From NCBI RefSeq assembly GCF_018613605.1, contig NZ_JAGGPU010000004.1, positions 396,809-460,808 on the forward strand: a stretch of DNA of 64,000 bases, read 5' to 3'. This DNA comes from Pedobacter sp. ISL-64 (lineage in GTDB: Bacteria > Bacteroidota > Bacteroidia > Sphingobacteriales > Sphingobacteriaceae). The position numbers were made by a program, and so were the translations under genes. This document shows, in pieces, positions 17,197 through 25,938 of this stretch. Every line of letters begins with the position of its first letter. The first letter of the stretch is position 1. Below the pieces are notes generated by a model that was not told the origin of the DNA, did no database searches, and saw only the letters and a list, made by a program, of their open reading frames with translations.

Positions 17197-17934
17197 ATGA
17201 AAATTGCACTATTCTCCGACATACACGCCAATCTTCCTGCTTTTGAAGCAATGCTAAAGGATATGGATAACCAAAAACCCGATGCCGTTTATTGCCTAGG
17301 TGATTTGGTAGGATATCATATATACCCCAATGAAATCATTGATGAAATCCGAAGGCGGGCAATTGGGACATTAAAAGGTAACCATGATGAAAAAGTAGAA
17401 AGTATAATTACCTCCTCTGAAAGTTTACAGGAAGCAGGGAAGAAATATGCTTATCACTTGATTAACCAGGGAAATAGAGACTACCTAAAAGCACTTCCTG
17501 CGCACATTCGGCTGGAATATAAACTCAATAATAAAAAGCTCAATTTAGTGCTTGCTCATGGGAGCACCAGAAGTATTGACGAATATATACTTATCGATAC
17601 TGAAGAGAACTACGTTTTAGATTTGCTAAAAGAAGCTGATGCCGATCTGCTCTTTGTTGGTCACTCCCATAAGCCTTACGATAGGATTTTGCAGGACGCC
17701 AATGGCGAATTTAAGCACGTAATTAATCTTGGGTCTGTTGGTAAGCCAAAGGATGGAGATACAAGAGGTTGTTATGTCATCCTAACTATCAATAACGATA
17801 GTTCAACACTTGTAAAGGAAAGTATAAAGGTTGAGTTTAGAAGGGTTGAATATGATGTAGAATTATCAGCTAAAGCAATAGAGGATAGCCAATTGCCTAA
17901 TGAATTTGCCGATCACCTAAGAAATGCCAATTAG
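17197..17934 (+). CDS. YfcE-type metallophosphatase (copy 2, tandem paralogue)
   Basis: The 245-residue product is a close paralogue of the preceding protein. It shares the N-terminal MKIALFSDIHANLPAFEAML, GDLVGYHIYPNEIIDEIRRR, GNHDEKVE and VGHSHKPYDR motifs. I prefer the ATG at 17197, one base after the upstream stop at 17195. An in-frame ATG at 17188 would add three residues. It lacks the DDCGC insertion of copy 1 and so may differ in metal or substrate. The tandem pair probably arose by duplication within the operon. Confidence 0.82.
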   Translation: MKIALFSDIHANLPAFEAMLKDMDNQKPDAVYCLGDLVGYHIYPNEIIDEIRRRAIGTLKGNHDEKVESIITSSESLQEAGKKYAYHLINQGNRDYLKALPAHIRLEYKLNNKKLNLVLAHGSTRSIDEYILIDTEENYVLDLLKEADADLLFVGHSHKPYDRILQDANGEFKHVINLGSVGKPKDGDTRGCYVILTINNDSSTLVKESIKVEFRRVEYDVELSAKAIEDSQLPNEFADHLRNAN

Positions 17935-17957
17935 TATTGGCAACGGGTTAGCATAAC

Positions 17958-18293
17958 TTAAGCAGTTGTTCGGGGCATGTAGATAATAATACATGCTCCA
18001 ATAAGTGCGATACCTGCGCCAATTATATCCCACTTATCCGGTTTAAATCCATCAACTTTCCATGCCCAAACTAATGCAAGGACAATAAAAATACCTCCGT
18101 AGGTTGCATATACACGACCAAAATTGGCAGTCTGCCACGTTGCAATCACTCCGTAAGCAGCAAGTATAATAGCACCAATGATACCATACCATAATGGTTT
18201 ACCTTCTTTAAGCCACAACCAGATTAGGTAACCTCCACCGATTTCACAAATTCCTGCAAGTATAAAAATAGCTAGTGATCTGATAATGTCCAT
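17958..18293 (-). CDS. ynfA: YnfA/UPF0060 small membrane protein
   Basis: The 111-residue product has four transmembrane segments and typical UPF0060 features: AIFILAGICEIGGGYLIWLW, ATWQTANFGRVYATYGGIFI and IIGAGIALIGACIIIY. The family is related to small multidrug-resistance-like DMT transporters, and its function is not settled. It converges on the ars operon (23 bp apart), so it is not part of it. Length fits the family. Confidence 0.9.
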   Translation of the reverse strand: MDIIRSLAIFILAGICEIGGGYLIWLWLKEGKPLWYGIIGAIILAAYGVIATWQTANFGRVYATYGGIFIVLALVWAWKVDGFKPDKWDIIGAGIALIGACIIIYMPRTTA

Positions 18294-18654
18294 TTTGTTG
18301 TTTTAAAGATTGGGTTCGAGTTCAGTAATTTAATATGCGTTATCCAGCGGCTTGAAATTTCCACAAAGAACTCGCTCTGTTTTTTGATCCAGTCCCGGTT
18401 GAGTCCCAAAAGAATGCACGGGATGCTTCGGTCGCATCGGTAAGGTCCTCCATGCGCTGCGGTGGGTTTTGGAGAGGTCATCAAAATTGCTCAGGTAGAT
18501 TTAGGTTTGACTGGAAAATTATTCTGGTACTGCATCAGCTTGCAAAAAGCCGAAACGGCCAGCATTTTTTACGATGTTTGAAAAAAGTTGAAGTCACCCC
18601 CAAATACGCGGCTCAAAAAAAGCCCCGGACAGCGGAATTCAGTTTATATTCCTG
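18294..18654. other. Gene-free stretch upstream of ynfA
   Basis: This 361-bp segment has mixed composition and no ORF I can defend. The promoter of ynfA should lie at its left end (minus strand). I found no strong hairpin or repeat. GC content is somewhat higher than in the flanks, which suggests a remnant of other DNA. Confidence 0.4.
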
Positions 18655-19017
18655 CTAAAAGTATTCACCTATCTTGCTGACCACCTGCCCAATATCAAAT
18701 GGCTTCGCGATATACGCATCCGCCTGGCAGGCTTTATGGTCATGCATCGGCCAGTCAGCCGACATCATCAGAACCGGAATATCATGCTTCTGAGCAGACT
18801 TTATTTCTGCACACAATTCCAATCCATTGCCGTCCGGCAATCGAACATCCATCAATAATAAGTCTGGCCTGCCTGTCACTAAAGCCTTTCGAAATTCTGT
18901 TACCGTCTCAAAAACATAAACCTGGTATCCTTCATCTAACAGTAGGTGGTTTAATATAAATCCTATGTCTTTATCGTCTTCTAAAATATAAATCTCCTTG
19001 TGCATATTGGTATCCAT
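18655..19017 (-). CDS. Single-domain response regulator (receiver)
   Basis: The product is a stand-alone CheY-like receiver. With the ATG at 19017 (MDTNMHKEIYILEDDKD) it has 120 residues. The acidic pair is in ILEDDKD and the phospho-acceptor is D57 (LLLMDVRLPDGNG). A conserved Ser (MMSAD) and Lys (YIAKPFD) follow. No output domain is present. It is downstream of a PAS histidine kinase on the same strand (78 bp away), which is its likely partner. The start could also be at 19005. Confidence 0.85.
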   Translation of the reverse strand: MDTNMHKEIYILEDDKDIGFILNHLLLDEGYQVYVFETVTEFRKALVTGRPDLLLMDVRLPDGNGLELCAEIKSAQKHDIPVLMMSADWPMHDHKACQADAYIAKPFDIGQVVSKIGEYF

Positions 19018-19095
19018 GTGTCTATAAATCAACCACCATGTGGCATATTTAGTTTAAAAAAATTGAAATCCGTACTCCCCGGGCCATCAGCTATT

Positions 19096-20181
19096 CTAGC
19101 TTTGGGCTGCAGCTTTTAAAAAAACCTTAAACACAGTACCTTTTCCAAGCTCACTCTCCACAGTGATTTTCCCGCCAGAGTTGTTTACAATTTCATTAAC
19201 TAAATATAATCCAACGCCCGAACCCTCTACCGAATCATTCAGACGGTGATATTTTGTAAAAATGCTTTTGAGATCCTTTTCAGCAATGCCTGTCCCATTG
19301 TCTGTGATACTGATAACCATGTATTCATCCTCCTTCTCCGTAGCTATCAGAATTTCAGGTCTCCGTTCAGGCGAAGCGTACTTAATCGCATTGTTGACCA
19401 AGTTATAAACCAAACTCCTAAGCTTGCGCCGGACAAAAACGATTTCCGAAAAGTTAATTTCACTTTTAATTACCGCCCTGGACTCTTCTACCAGAGGTGC
19501 AAGCGTGAGACGGACATCCTCCAGAATATGTTCAAAGTTTATAAGCTCTTCCTCAGCCTGGTATTTATGATTTATCCGCCGTGCACTTGTCAGATCATTA
19601 ATGATCTGCTGCATATTGAGCAAACTGTTTTCGACCTTCTCCAATAACACAGGGAATCGCTCCATCCCTTTTTCAGGAACCTTTTTGAGCATCTCGATGG
19701 TCAGGCTCAGGCTGGTCAACGGTGTCTTGATATCATGAGAAATCGTATCCAACAAAATCTCATGCTCTGCAATCAGCTTTTCCTGCTCTTTTAAATCCTG
19801 AATTCTCCTGGTCACCTCCACAAAAGTAATAATGACCCCATTGGTTTTATTTTCCTTCTGCACACGATAAGGCAAAATATTCATCTGGTACCAGCGCATG
19901 TCGGTTGTTTGTATTTCCTTTTCCAGGATTTCCCCAGTATCAATGACATGCTGGATATTGTCAATGATTGCCGGAAAACGAAAATTCTCCTTGATATCGG
20001 CAATTGGTCTTCCCACATCAGTCAAAGCGAGGCTAAACTGCTTCATCGCCGGAGGGGTAAACTTCCGCAGGATCAACTGGGCGTCAACAAAAAGTTGCGG
20101 AATAATGGTATTTCGGAAATAGTTTTCCAGCTCATCGTTAAGCTCAATTAGCGTATGGATCTGATCAGTTTTATTAGTCAT
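19096..20181 (-). CDS. PAS-domain sensor histidine kinase
   Basis: The 361-residue soluble kinase has a PAS domain of the CheB/CheR-associated type at about residues 22-125 (PQLFVDAQLILRKFTPPAMK, ADIKENFRFPAIID, MRWYQMNILPYR). A dimerisation helix with H149 in TISHDIKTPLTSLSL follows, then an HATPase domain (LVNNAIKYASPE, ITDNGTGIAEKDL, GVGLYLVNEIVNNSGG). I start at 20181 (MTNKTDQIHT), a few residues inside a longer open frame. No membrane segment is seen, so the signal is cytoplasmic. The small receiver gene downstream is the likely partner. Confidence 0.88.
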   Translation of the reverse strand: MTNKTDQIHTLIELNDELENYFRNTIIPQLFVDAQLILRKFTPPAMKQFSLALTDVGRPIADIKENFRFPAIIDNIQHVIDTGEILEKEIQTTDMRWYQMNILPYRVQKENKTNGVIITFVEVTRRIQDLKEQEKLIAEHEILLDTISHDIKTPLTSLSLTIEMLKKVPEKGMERFPVLLEKVENSLLNMQQIINDLTSARRINHKYQAEEELINFEHILEDVRLTLAPLVEESRAVIKSEINFSEIVFVRRKLRSLVYNLVNNAIKYASPERRPEILIATEKEDEYMVISITDNGTGIAEKDLKSIFTKYHRLNDSVEGSGVGLYLVNEIVNNSGGKITVESELGKGTVFKVFLKAAAQS

Positions 20182-20426
20182 AGGACAGATTTTGGACAAA
20201 AAAAATAGATATAGCGCGCTAAGGTAGGTATTTAAGTCAACACAAGTTAAACTCTATTGGCATTAGAGGCTAAATATAGATGCACATGAACAAAATCTTC
20301 TGATTCCTCTACTTTAATTAGAAAGGATTATCAATAGAATGATATTGAATATGCTGGCGTCGTTTCCATCCAGCAGGATATGTAACAACCTTATAATATG
20401 TTTTTACTTTATTAGGTAAATTGGTA

Positions 20427-21667
20427 CTACTCAATTAGCTCATTATCAAATTGTCTGTCCAATGGCAAGCTAAACCAAAAAGTACTACCATCCCCGAGAT
20501 GGCTGTCAACACCGATCTCCCCGCCATGCCGCCTGATAATTTCCGAACAAATATACAATCCCTGCCCAAGTGCTGAGGCGCCTCCTCCTGTGTAATCGAC
20601 GCGGTAATAGCGGTCGAGCAGATAGGGAAGCTTTTCAGGCGGAATCCCCTGTCCCTGGTCTCGGACGGAAATCTTTACTTTGTCACCTAACTTTTCCGCT
20701 GAGATATAGATATCTGTAGAATTCGGTGCATATTTCATTGCATTGTTCACAAAATTTACCAGGACCTGATCGATCCTATGCTCATCGGTCTCCACAAAAA
20801 GCGGTTCTGATTCAGAAATGTGTAACCGGAACTTTCCTTCGACCTTAACGTGACAGCAGCTTGCAGATAACCAGTCGCCCACACTGAACACTTTTTTCTG
20901 CAAAGAAATCTGTCCCTCCTTGATACTTCCGGTATGCAGTAGGTCCTCGACAAGGTGCGGACCTTCTCCACACTTCGGTTTGTCTGGGACATAAGTTTAA
21001 AAAGTCTTTCGTTTCCCTCCAGATCCACCATCCTTTCCATTAACTGGAGTGATGCATTTAAACTGGTAATGGGCGTTTTCAGCTCGTGGCTGGCCACGGA
21101 GATAAATTCATCCAGATGCTGGATCGTTTTTACATGCTGATCGATGTCCGTACAGGAACCCATCCATTTTTCTACATTTCCACCAGCAGAAATCAGGGGC
21201 AGGGCTCGTACCCTATGCCTTTACCGTCGTAGAAGAATTTCCATCTGAAAGTCTGCTTTCGAAAGTACTGCAGCAGTCCTGTTCTTGATCAGCTTAAAAC
21301 GGTCCTGGAAATGGACTTTAGAAAGGATCTCCTTTGTTTTAAACTTACTATCCTCTAGTCCAAAGAACAGCGTAAAACGGCGGTTGACGTAGCTAATCTC
21401 TCCATTAGGTTCTGCCGTGAAAATCATTTCTGGTATAAAGTCAGAAAGCAGATCGAACTTGCTTCGCTCCGAATCGGCCTGTTTTTTAGCCTCCCAAAGC
21501 TCGGTTTCGTATTTGCGATCACTTATTTTATATACGGTTGCATTTATAGTCGCAAGCTTACCTGCCTGATTGTGGAAGACACCGGAATTGATTAGCGCGG
21601 GAAAAGTAGAGCCATCTGCCCGAACAAAATCAAAATTGATTTCATTTACAACAGACTGCATGCGCAA
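20427..21667 (-). pseudogene. Decayed PAS sensor histidine kinase
   Basis: Three overlapping or adjacent minus-strand frames carry successive parts of one kinase. 21667-21221 encodes a PAS part (FVRADGSTFPALINSG). 21163-20756 encodes HisKA, with SVASHELKTPITSLNA. 20903-20427 encodes HATPase, with VNFVNNAMKYAPNS and GQGLYICSEIIRRHGG. Frame jumps near 21220 and near 20960 break the reading frame, and the N-terminus is also lost upstream. No single-frame protein can be made, so the gene is dead or the assembly has several errors here. It lies upstream of the intact kinase on the same strand and may be its ancestral paralogue. Confidence 0.8.
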
Positions 21668-22163
21668 CCTTTATCACCAAAGAGAACCTCATCCTTTATG
21701 ATGCCCCTAATGGCAAGGTTTTATTTAAAAAGATAAGGGTATTTTCCTTCCACTTGTGGTAACATCGGTTAAAGGAGAATGGGTCAGGATAAAGACCGAC
21801 ATTCCTTCCAGTTCTGGCACTTCCAAAAAATTATGAGGGCTGGATCAGATGGCAGGAAGGGACTAATAGACTGATCGATAGCCCCTAATAACTGGAATTT
21901 TGGAAGTAACAGATTCTAAGTCTTGTACTTTATTTGAAAATCGGTGACTAAATAATCTTTTCGACCACTCCAACGCTTATCGAAGCAATAAGGATTCTTT
22001 GTCCTAACGATAACCTTATGCAATTAAATTTGGATTTTTTGATACAAACAGTTATATTTAAATCATAGTATTTGCATACAAAAAGTTTTAAAAAATAGGT
22101 GCGTCATTCGGGGAGTTTGAATTTCAAAACCACTCTAAAATATTGCAAACGTTGATTTTTACA
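21668..22163. other. Remnant region upstream of the dead kinase
   Basis: About 500 bp with no ORF I can support. The first 30 bp on the minus strand still encode DEVLFGDKG in an open frame, probably lost N-terminal kinase sequence. The rest is AT-rich and unassigned. Confidence 0.4.
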
Positions 22164-22188
22164 CTAGGTGTAAATCCCAGCGGGATCA
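22164..22188 (+). other. Decayed tRNA 3' end, possible attachment-site remnant
   Basis: CTAGG-TGTAAAT-CCCAG (22164-22180) has the size and layout of a T-arm with one mismatch and a degenerate T-loop. It is followed by CGGGATC and A, like an acceptor 3' strand and discriminator, and then at once by a terminator. No 5' tRNA half is present. tRNA 3' ends are common att sites, so this may mark a former island boundary. Confidence 0.4.
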
Positions 22189-22190
22189 CG

Positions 22191-22219
22191 AAAAGCCTCA
22201 CAGAAATGTGGGGCTTTTT
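22191..22219 (+). terminator. Rho-independent terminator after the tRNA-like remnant
   Basis: AAAAGCCTCACA (22191-22202) pairs with TGTGGGGCTTTTT (22207-22219) through a GAAA loop, with one G-T pair. The closing T run makes it a good intrinsic terminator for plus-strand transcripts, as is often seen right after tRNA genes. Confidence 0.7.
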
Positions 22220-22242
22220 GCATTTTCAATGCTTATTCTATA

Positions 22243-22670
22243 GGATCAAGCGTAAATCCGGATCAAGCAAAAAAGTTGGGGGATGGAGGTATTTTTGGAT
22301 TGGGAATAGGAAAACAGCGTTAGTAGTGCTTGGCTACTGTAGTCCCGCCTTCCACTTTACTTCGCTTCGTGTTCGTTCTAGTCAGGTTTAAACAACAAGG
22401 ACAGTGGTTTTTGGTGGGATTTCCGCCTGAAAATTGGTTCAAGGTTTAGTCCATTTTCTTCTTGACATCCAGCCTCCGGGCTTTCGGACCTCTCTTTACA
22501 AGCCCAGGTCAATAGCCCCTACAGCAGCGAAATCCTTTTGGCTTGAGGTTCATGAGCGGTATAGACCGAGTTTCCAAAAGATTGGAGCGTATGGAGGGAC
22601 TGCCATTGTTCGTAGCACTACCATTGCGCTGCAAATTAATATTAACTTCCCCAACTTTTACGCTTGATCC
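22243..22670. repeat. Non-coding segment bounded by inverted repeats
   Basis: A 22-bp inverted repeat (22260-22281 and 22649-22670, 20 of 22 matching) bounds about 430 bp. The left arm also has a second copy of GGATCAAGC at 22243, and 22243-22256 matches the right arm exactly over 14 bases. The interior has no supported ORF. It resembles a degenerate small non-autonomous element or dispersed repeat. Confidence 0.5.
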
Positions 22671-22856
22671 GATTTTCTCTGGTTCTGATGTTCTTTTATG
22701 TATTGTATAACTATTAGATCTGCTTTTGTGATGTCTCCACTAATATATTAATTTGAAAGTAAGTTGACGCCGGAAGGTGATGAAAAATCAAAATGTACCT
22801 TTAAGATATTCAGCGTATTTATAGAAGGGAAGATTCTGAAAAACAGTAACAATCAT

Positions 22857-22895
22857 GACATGTTAAACAAAGTAAGATTGACATGTTGAACAAAG
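22857..22895. promoter_or_regulatory. 16-bp direct repeats upstream of the SDR gene
   Basis: GACATGTTAAACAAAG (22857-22872) and GACATGTTGAACAAAG (22880-22895) differ by one base and start 23 bp apart, near two helical turns. They lie 52 bp before the SDR start. AraC-family proteins bind such direct half-sites, and an AraC gene follows the SDR. Confidence 0.55.
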
Positions 22896-22946
22896 CTAGC
22901 CGTTTATAAGTCCGTTATTTTTGTTGTGAAATAAAACAATAAAAAA

Positions 22947-23966
22947 ATGAGAACTAATAATTACAACGGTGCATTACAAAAACCAATAGGTTCAGGATTT
23001 AATGCAACATCTACCACAAATGATGTAATAGCAGGGGTTAACCTTACGGGAAAAACGGCGATCATTACCGGCGGTTATGCCGGGATTGGTTTGGAGACCA
23101 CCAAAACATTTGTACAAGCAGGAGCAACCGTGATTGTGCCTGCGCGTGATATTGAAAAAGCTAGGAAAAATTTGGCAGGAATTGCCAATGTAACGGTGGA
23201 AGCAATGGATTTAACCGATTTTAACTCCATTAATACTTTTGCCGAAGCGTTTTTAGTCAATAGCCGACCGCTCGATTTGCTGATTAACAACGCGGGCATT
23301 ATGTGGGTACCCTTACGTAGAGATGCACGCGGTTACGAATCGCAGCTATCTACCAACCATTTAGGGCATTTCCAACTGACAGCGAAATTATGGCCAGCAT
23401 TAAAAAAAGCCAATGGCGCAAGGGTGATAAATGTATCTTCTTACGGACATCAGATTGCACCGTTTAATTTTGAAGATCCTAATTTTGAACAGCAAGAGTA
23501 TCAAACCCTGGTAGGATACGGACAATCAAAATCAGCCAATAACCTGTTTGCTGTTGAGTTGGATGCACGTGGATCAAAATTTGGTATCAGGGCTTATTCT
23601 TTGCACCCAGGCTCTGTAAATCACACCGATTTGGGAAGAGAGGCGCCTATGGAACTCTTTCAGCAAATGGGTACTCATGATGCTGAGGGCAATATTTTTC
23701 CAGAAGTAGAAAAGAACCTAAAACAGCTTACACAAGGTGCAGCTACAACGGTTTGGTGTGCCACTAGTCCATTATTAAATGATTTGGGCGGTGTATATTG
23801 CGAAGATGCAGACATTGCCGAACTGGATTTAGGTAATATCGAACACCTCATGTCTGAACCATCAAGTTTACGCGGAGTAAGACCTTATTCTGTTGATGAA
23901 ATAAATGCAAAAAAACTGTGGGTTTTAAGTGAGCAGATGGTTGGCATAACATTCAATACAGATTAA
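22947..23966 (+). CDS. Short-chain dehydrogenase/reductase (SDR)
   Basis: This 339-residue NAD(P)-dependent oxidoreductase has the SDR fingerprints in order: TGGYAGIGLE near residue 40 (cofactor loop), LLINNAGIM near 110, NVSSYGHQ (catalytic Ser) near 165, and YGQSK (YxxxK pair). The N-terminal 25 residues are an extra tail. The family reduces or oxidises diverse alcohols and carbonyls; the substrate is unknown. It is followed after 60 bp by an AraC regulator in the same direction and has a direct-repeat candidate operator upstream. Confidence 0.9.
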   Translation: MRTNNYNGALQKPIGSGFNATSTTNDVIAGVNLTGKTAIITGGYAGIGLETTKTFVQAGATVIVPARDIEKARKNLAGIANVTVEAMDLTDFNSINTFAEAFLVNSRPLDLLINNAGIMWVPLRRDARGYESQLSTNHLGHFQLTAKLWPALKKANGARVINVSSYGHQIAPFNFEDPNFEQQEYQTLVGYGQSKSANNLFAVELDARGSKFGIRAYSLHPGSVNHTDLGREAPMELFQQMGTHDAEGNIFPEVEKNLKQLTQGAATTVWCATSPLLNDLGGVYCEDADIAELDLGNIEHLMSEPSSLRGVRPYSVDEINAKKLWVLSEQMVGITFNTD

Positions 23967-24026
23967 TTAAAATCAATTATTTGTATTTTAGCAAGGCAGT
24001 AATTTAAATCAGGTACCTACGCAATA

Positions 24027-24833
24027 ATGGAGTTTCAAACAAAATATATCACCCCAGAGATCAAACTCTCCTGTTATGAAGATAAGTTGTTTAAAACAGA
24101 GGTGGTTTTCGACAACCATATGCTGGTATGGTTTATTTCTGGAGAGACCAAAATTATTGAGGCCGATAAGGAACATGTATTTAATGCTGGAGATATTTTT
24201 TTGATTCCAAGGAACCAGCTTGCCACCATCATCAATTATCCAAAAGATGGGCAACCGCATAAAACAGTGGTTATGCATTTGTCGGCAAAGCGATTGAGAG
24301 ATTTTTATACCAATATTGATGTTGGGCATAAAGTACAGGTATCGCAGAAAATTTTGAGTTTTAGTCATCACCCTCTGCTTAAAAGCTGTCTGGCATCATT
24401 AATCCCTTATTTTGATCTTCAGGAATCTTTTCCGGAGCATATTGCGGCAATGAAAATAAATGAAGCCATTAATATTCTCCGGTTTATTGATGCAGATATC
24501 GATCATGTACTGGCTAATTTTCAAGAGCCTGGTAAAATTGATCTCGTAGATTTTATGGAGAAGAATTTTATGTTCAATATGCCACTAGATAAATATGGAT
24601 ACCTTATTGGCCGTAGTTTATCAACTTTTAACCGTGATTTTAGAAAAGCATTTAATCTTTCACCACAAAGATGGCTCACCAAAAAAAGGTTAGAACTGGC
24701 ACATTATCAACTTGTAGAAAAGCATAAAAAACCTATTGAGGTATATATGGAAACAGGTTTTGAAGATTTATCGCATTTTTCTTTTGCCTTCAAAAAAGAA
24801 TTTGGATATGCACCCTCTGCATTAATAAAGTGA
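24027..24833 (+). CDS. AraC-family transcriptional regulator
   Basis: This 268-residue regulator has an N-terminal cupin-like sensor part (HMLVWFISGETKIIEADKEH, FNAGDIFLIPRNQ). The C-terminal AraC DNA-binding domain has two helix-turn-helices. RSLSTFNRDFRKAFNLSPQR is the second-domain signature, and YMETGFEDLSHFSFAFKKEF matches the usual GFEDLSHFSRAFK pattern near the end. It lies 60 bp after the SDR gene and probably controls it via the 22857 direct repeats. The inducer is unknown. A terminator follows directly. Confidence 0.9.
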   Translation: MEFQTKYITPEIKLSCYEDKLFKTEVVFDNHMLVWFISGETKIIEADKEHVFNAGDIFLIPRNQLATIINYPKDGQPHKTVVMHLSAKRLRDFYTNIDVGHKVQVSQKILSFSHHPLLKSCLASLIPYFDLQESFPEHIAAMKINEAINILRFIDADIDHVLANFQEPGKIDLVDFMEKNFMFNMPLDKYGYLIGRSLSTFNRDFRKAFNLSPQRWLTKKRLELAHYQLVEKHKKPIEVYMETGFEDLSHFSFAFKKEFGYAPSALIK

Positions 24834-24840
24834 AGTATAT

Positions 24841-24874
24841 AAAATCAGATAACATCTTCATGTTGTCTGATTTT
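24841..24874 (+). terminator. Hairpin terminator after the AraC gene
   Basis: AAAATCAGATAACA (24841-24854) pairs with TGTTGTCTGATTTT (24861-24874), one G-T pair, 6-base loop. It sits 8 bp after the AraC stop and before the converging nitrilase gene. Confidence 0.7.
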
Positions 24875-24907
24875 ATTGAAATTGCCGGAAGGGATGAACA
24901 GATAACC

Positions 24908-25861
24908 TTAATCTTTCTTTTTAAGCCAGGCAACTTGTTGATTGCTTTCATGCGGCTGACCTAGTATATCTTTGTACAGATCAGGTTTCCTCGCCTGAAT
25001 ATATCGGTATCCTCCAGCATTGGTAAGTCGGTCGGGGTTTAATTCTGCTATAACAAATTCATTGCCTAAAAATCTGCATTCGGCCATTACATCACCAAAA
25101 GGGTCGATAATCATAGAACATCCATTTTTAAGCTGATCGTCATCCATTCCAATTGGATTGGCAAAAACGGCATATATTCCATTGTCGTAGGCTCGGGCAG
25201 GTAACCATTTCATTAGCCATTCCCGGCCTTTTAATCCATCAAATTCAGTACGTAATAAATCGCTATTGTCCTCCTTGTTTTCCCAAAGTTTAGCGTCTAC
25301 AAAGCCTGCTCCAGGTCGGGTAGAGGGTGTACACATGGTTACATGTGGCATAAAGATGATTTGTGCACCTAAAAGTGTGGTTGCCCGTACATTTTCTATA
25401 ATATTATTATCATAGCAAATTAAAATGCCGCATTTCCATCCATATAAATCAAATACTGTAAAAGCATTGCCAGGTAAAAGATGAGGGTTTATAAACGGAT
25501 GCAGCTTTCGGTGTTTGGCAATCAGGCCTGTTCCATCAACACAAACATAAACTTTGAATAGGTTGTCGTTTTCATCTTTTTCGAATAGTCCCGCAAGAAT
25601 AGCGATGTTAAATTCTTTGGCGAATTCAATTAACTGCGTAACGCTTGGGCCTTGTGGAACAAATTCTGCTAGCTCAAGCATCTGTGGTTTAGAAAGGTGC
25701 CTGGCAAAGGTGTAGCCTGTTATTGAGCATTCGTGGAAAGCAATTGCTTGTGCACCTTGGTTTGCAGCTTGCCTGGTTAGTTGCTTAATTACAGAAAGGT
25801 TATACGCTTTATCTCCGCTTTTATTTTCGAACTGTGCTGTGGCTATTTTAAAGTTTTTCAT
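24908..25861 (-). CDS. Nitrilase/carbon-nitrogen hydrolase family protein
   Basis: The 317-residue product starts MKNFKIATAQFENKSGDKAY. The catalytic triad of the superfamily is visible: E44 (AIAFHECSITGY), K119 (AKHRKLHPF) and C149 (GILICYDNN). These enzymes hydrolyse nitriles, amides or N-carbamoyl groups; the substrate is unknown. I trimmed a longer open frame (to 25933) to the ATG at 25861, because the upstream residues are not typical. It shares strand with the broken AraC gene upstream. Confidence 0.85.
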   Translation of the reverse strand: MKNFKIATAQFENKSGDKAYNLSVIKQLTRQAANQGAQAIAFHECSITGYTFARHLSKPQMLELAEFVPQGPSVTQLIEFAKEFNIAILAGLFEKDENDNLFKVYVCVDGTGLIAKHRKLHPFINPHLLPGNAFTVFDLYGWKCGILICYDNNIIENVRATTLLGAQIIFMPHVTMCTPSTRPGAGFVDAKLWENKEDNSDLLRTEFDGLKGREWLMKWLPARAYDNGIYAVFANPIGMDDDQLKNGCSMIIDPFGDVMAECRFLGNEFVIAELNPDRLTNAGGYRYIQARKPDLYKDILGQPHESNQQVAWLKKKD

Positions 25862-25938
25862 TTTTAATGTGTTTTTGCTAAACTGTTCAAAGCTAACAAG
25901 TGCGATTCCGAAAAATTTGTATAAAACCGACAAAGATA

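Noticed and set aside
18294..18654. Second tRNA-like relic near 18310 (GGGTTCGAGT)
   Set aside because: The flanking bases do not form a T-stem, so the similarity to a T-loop is probably chance.
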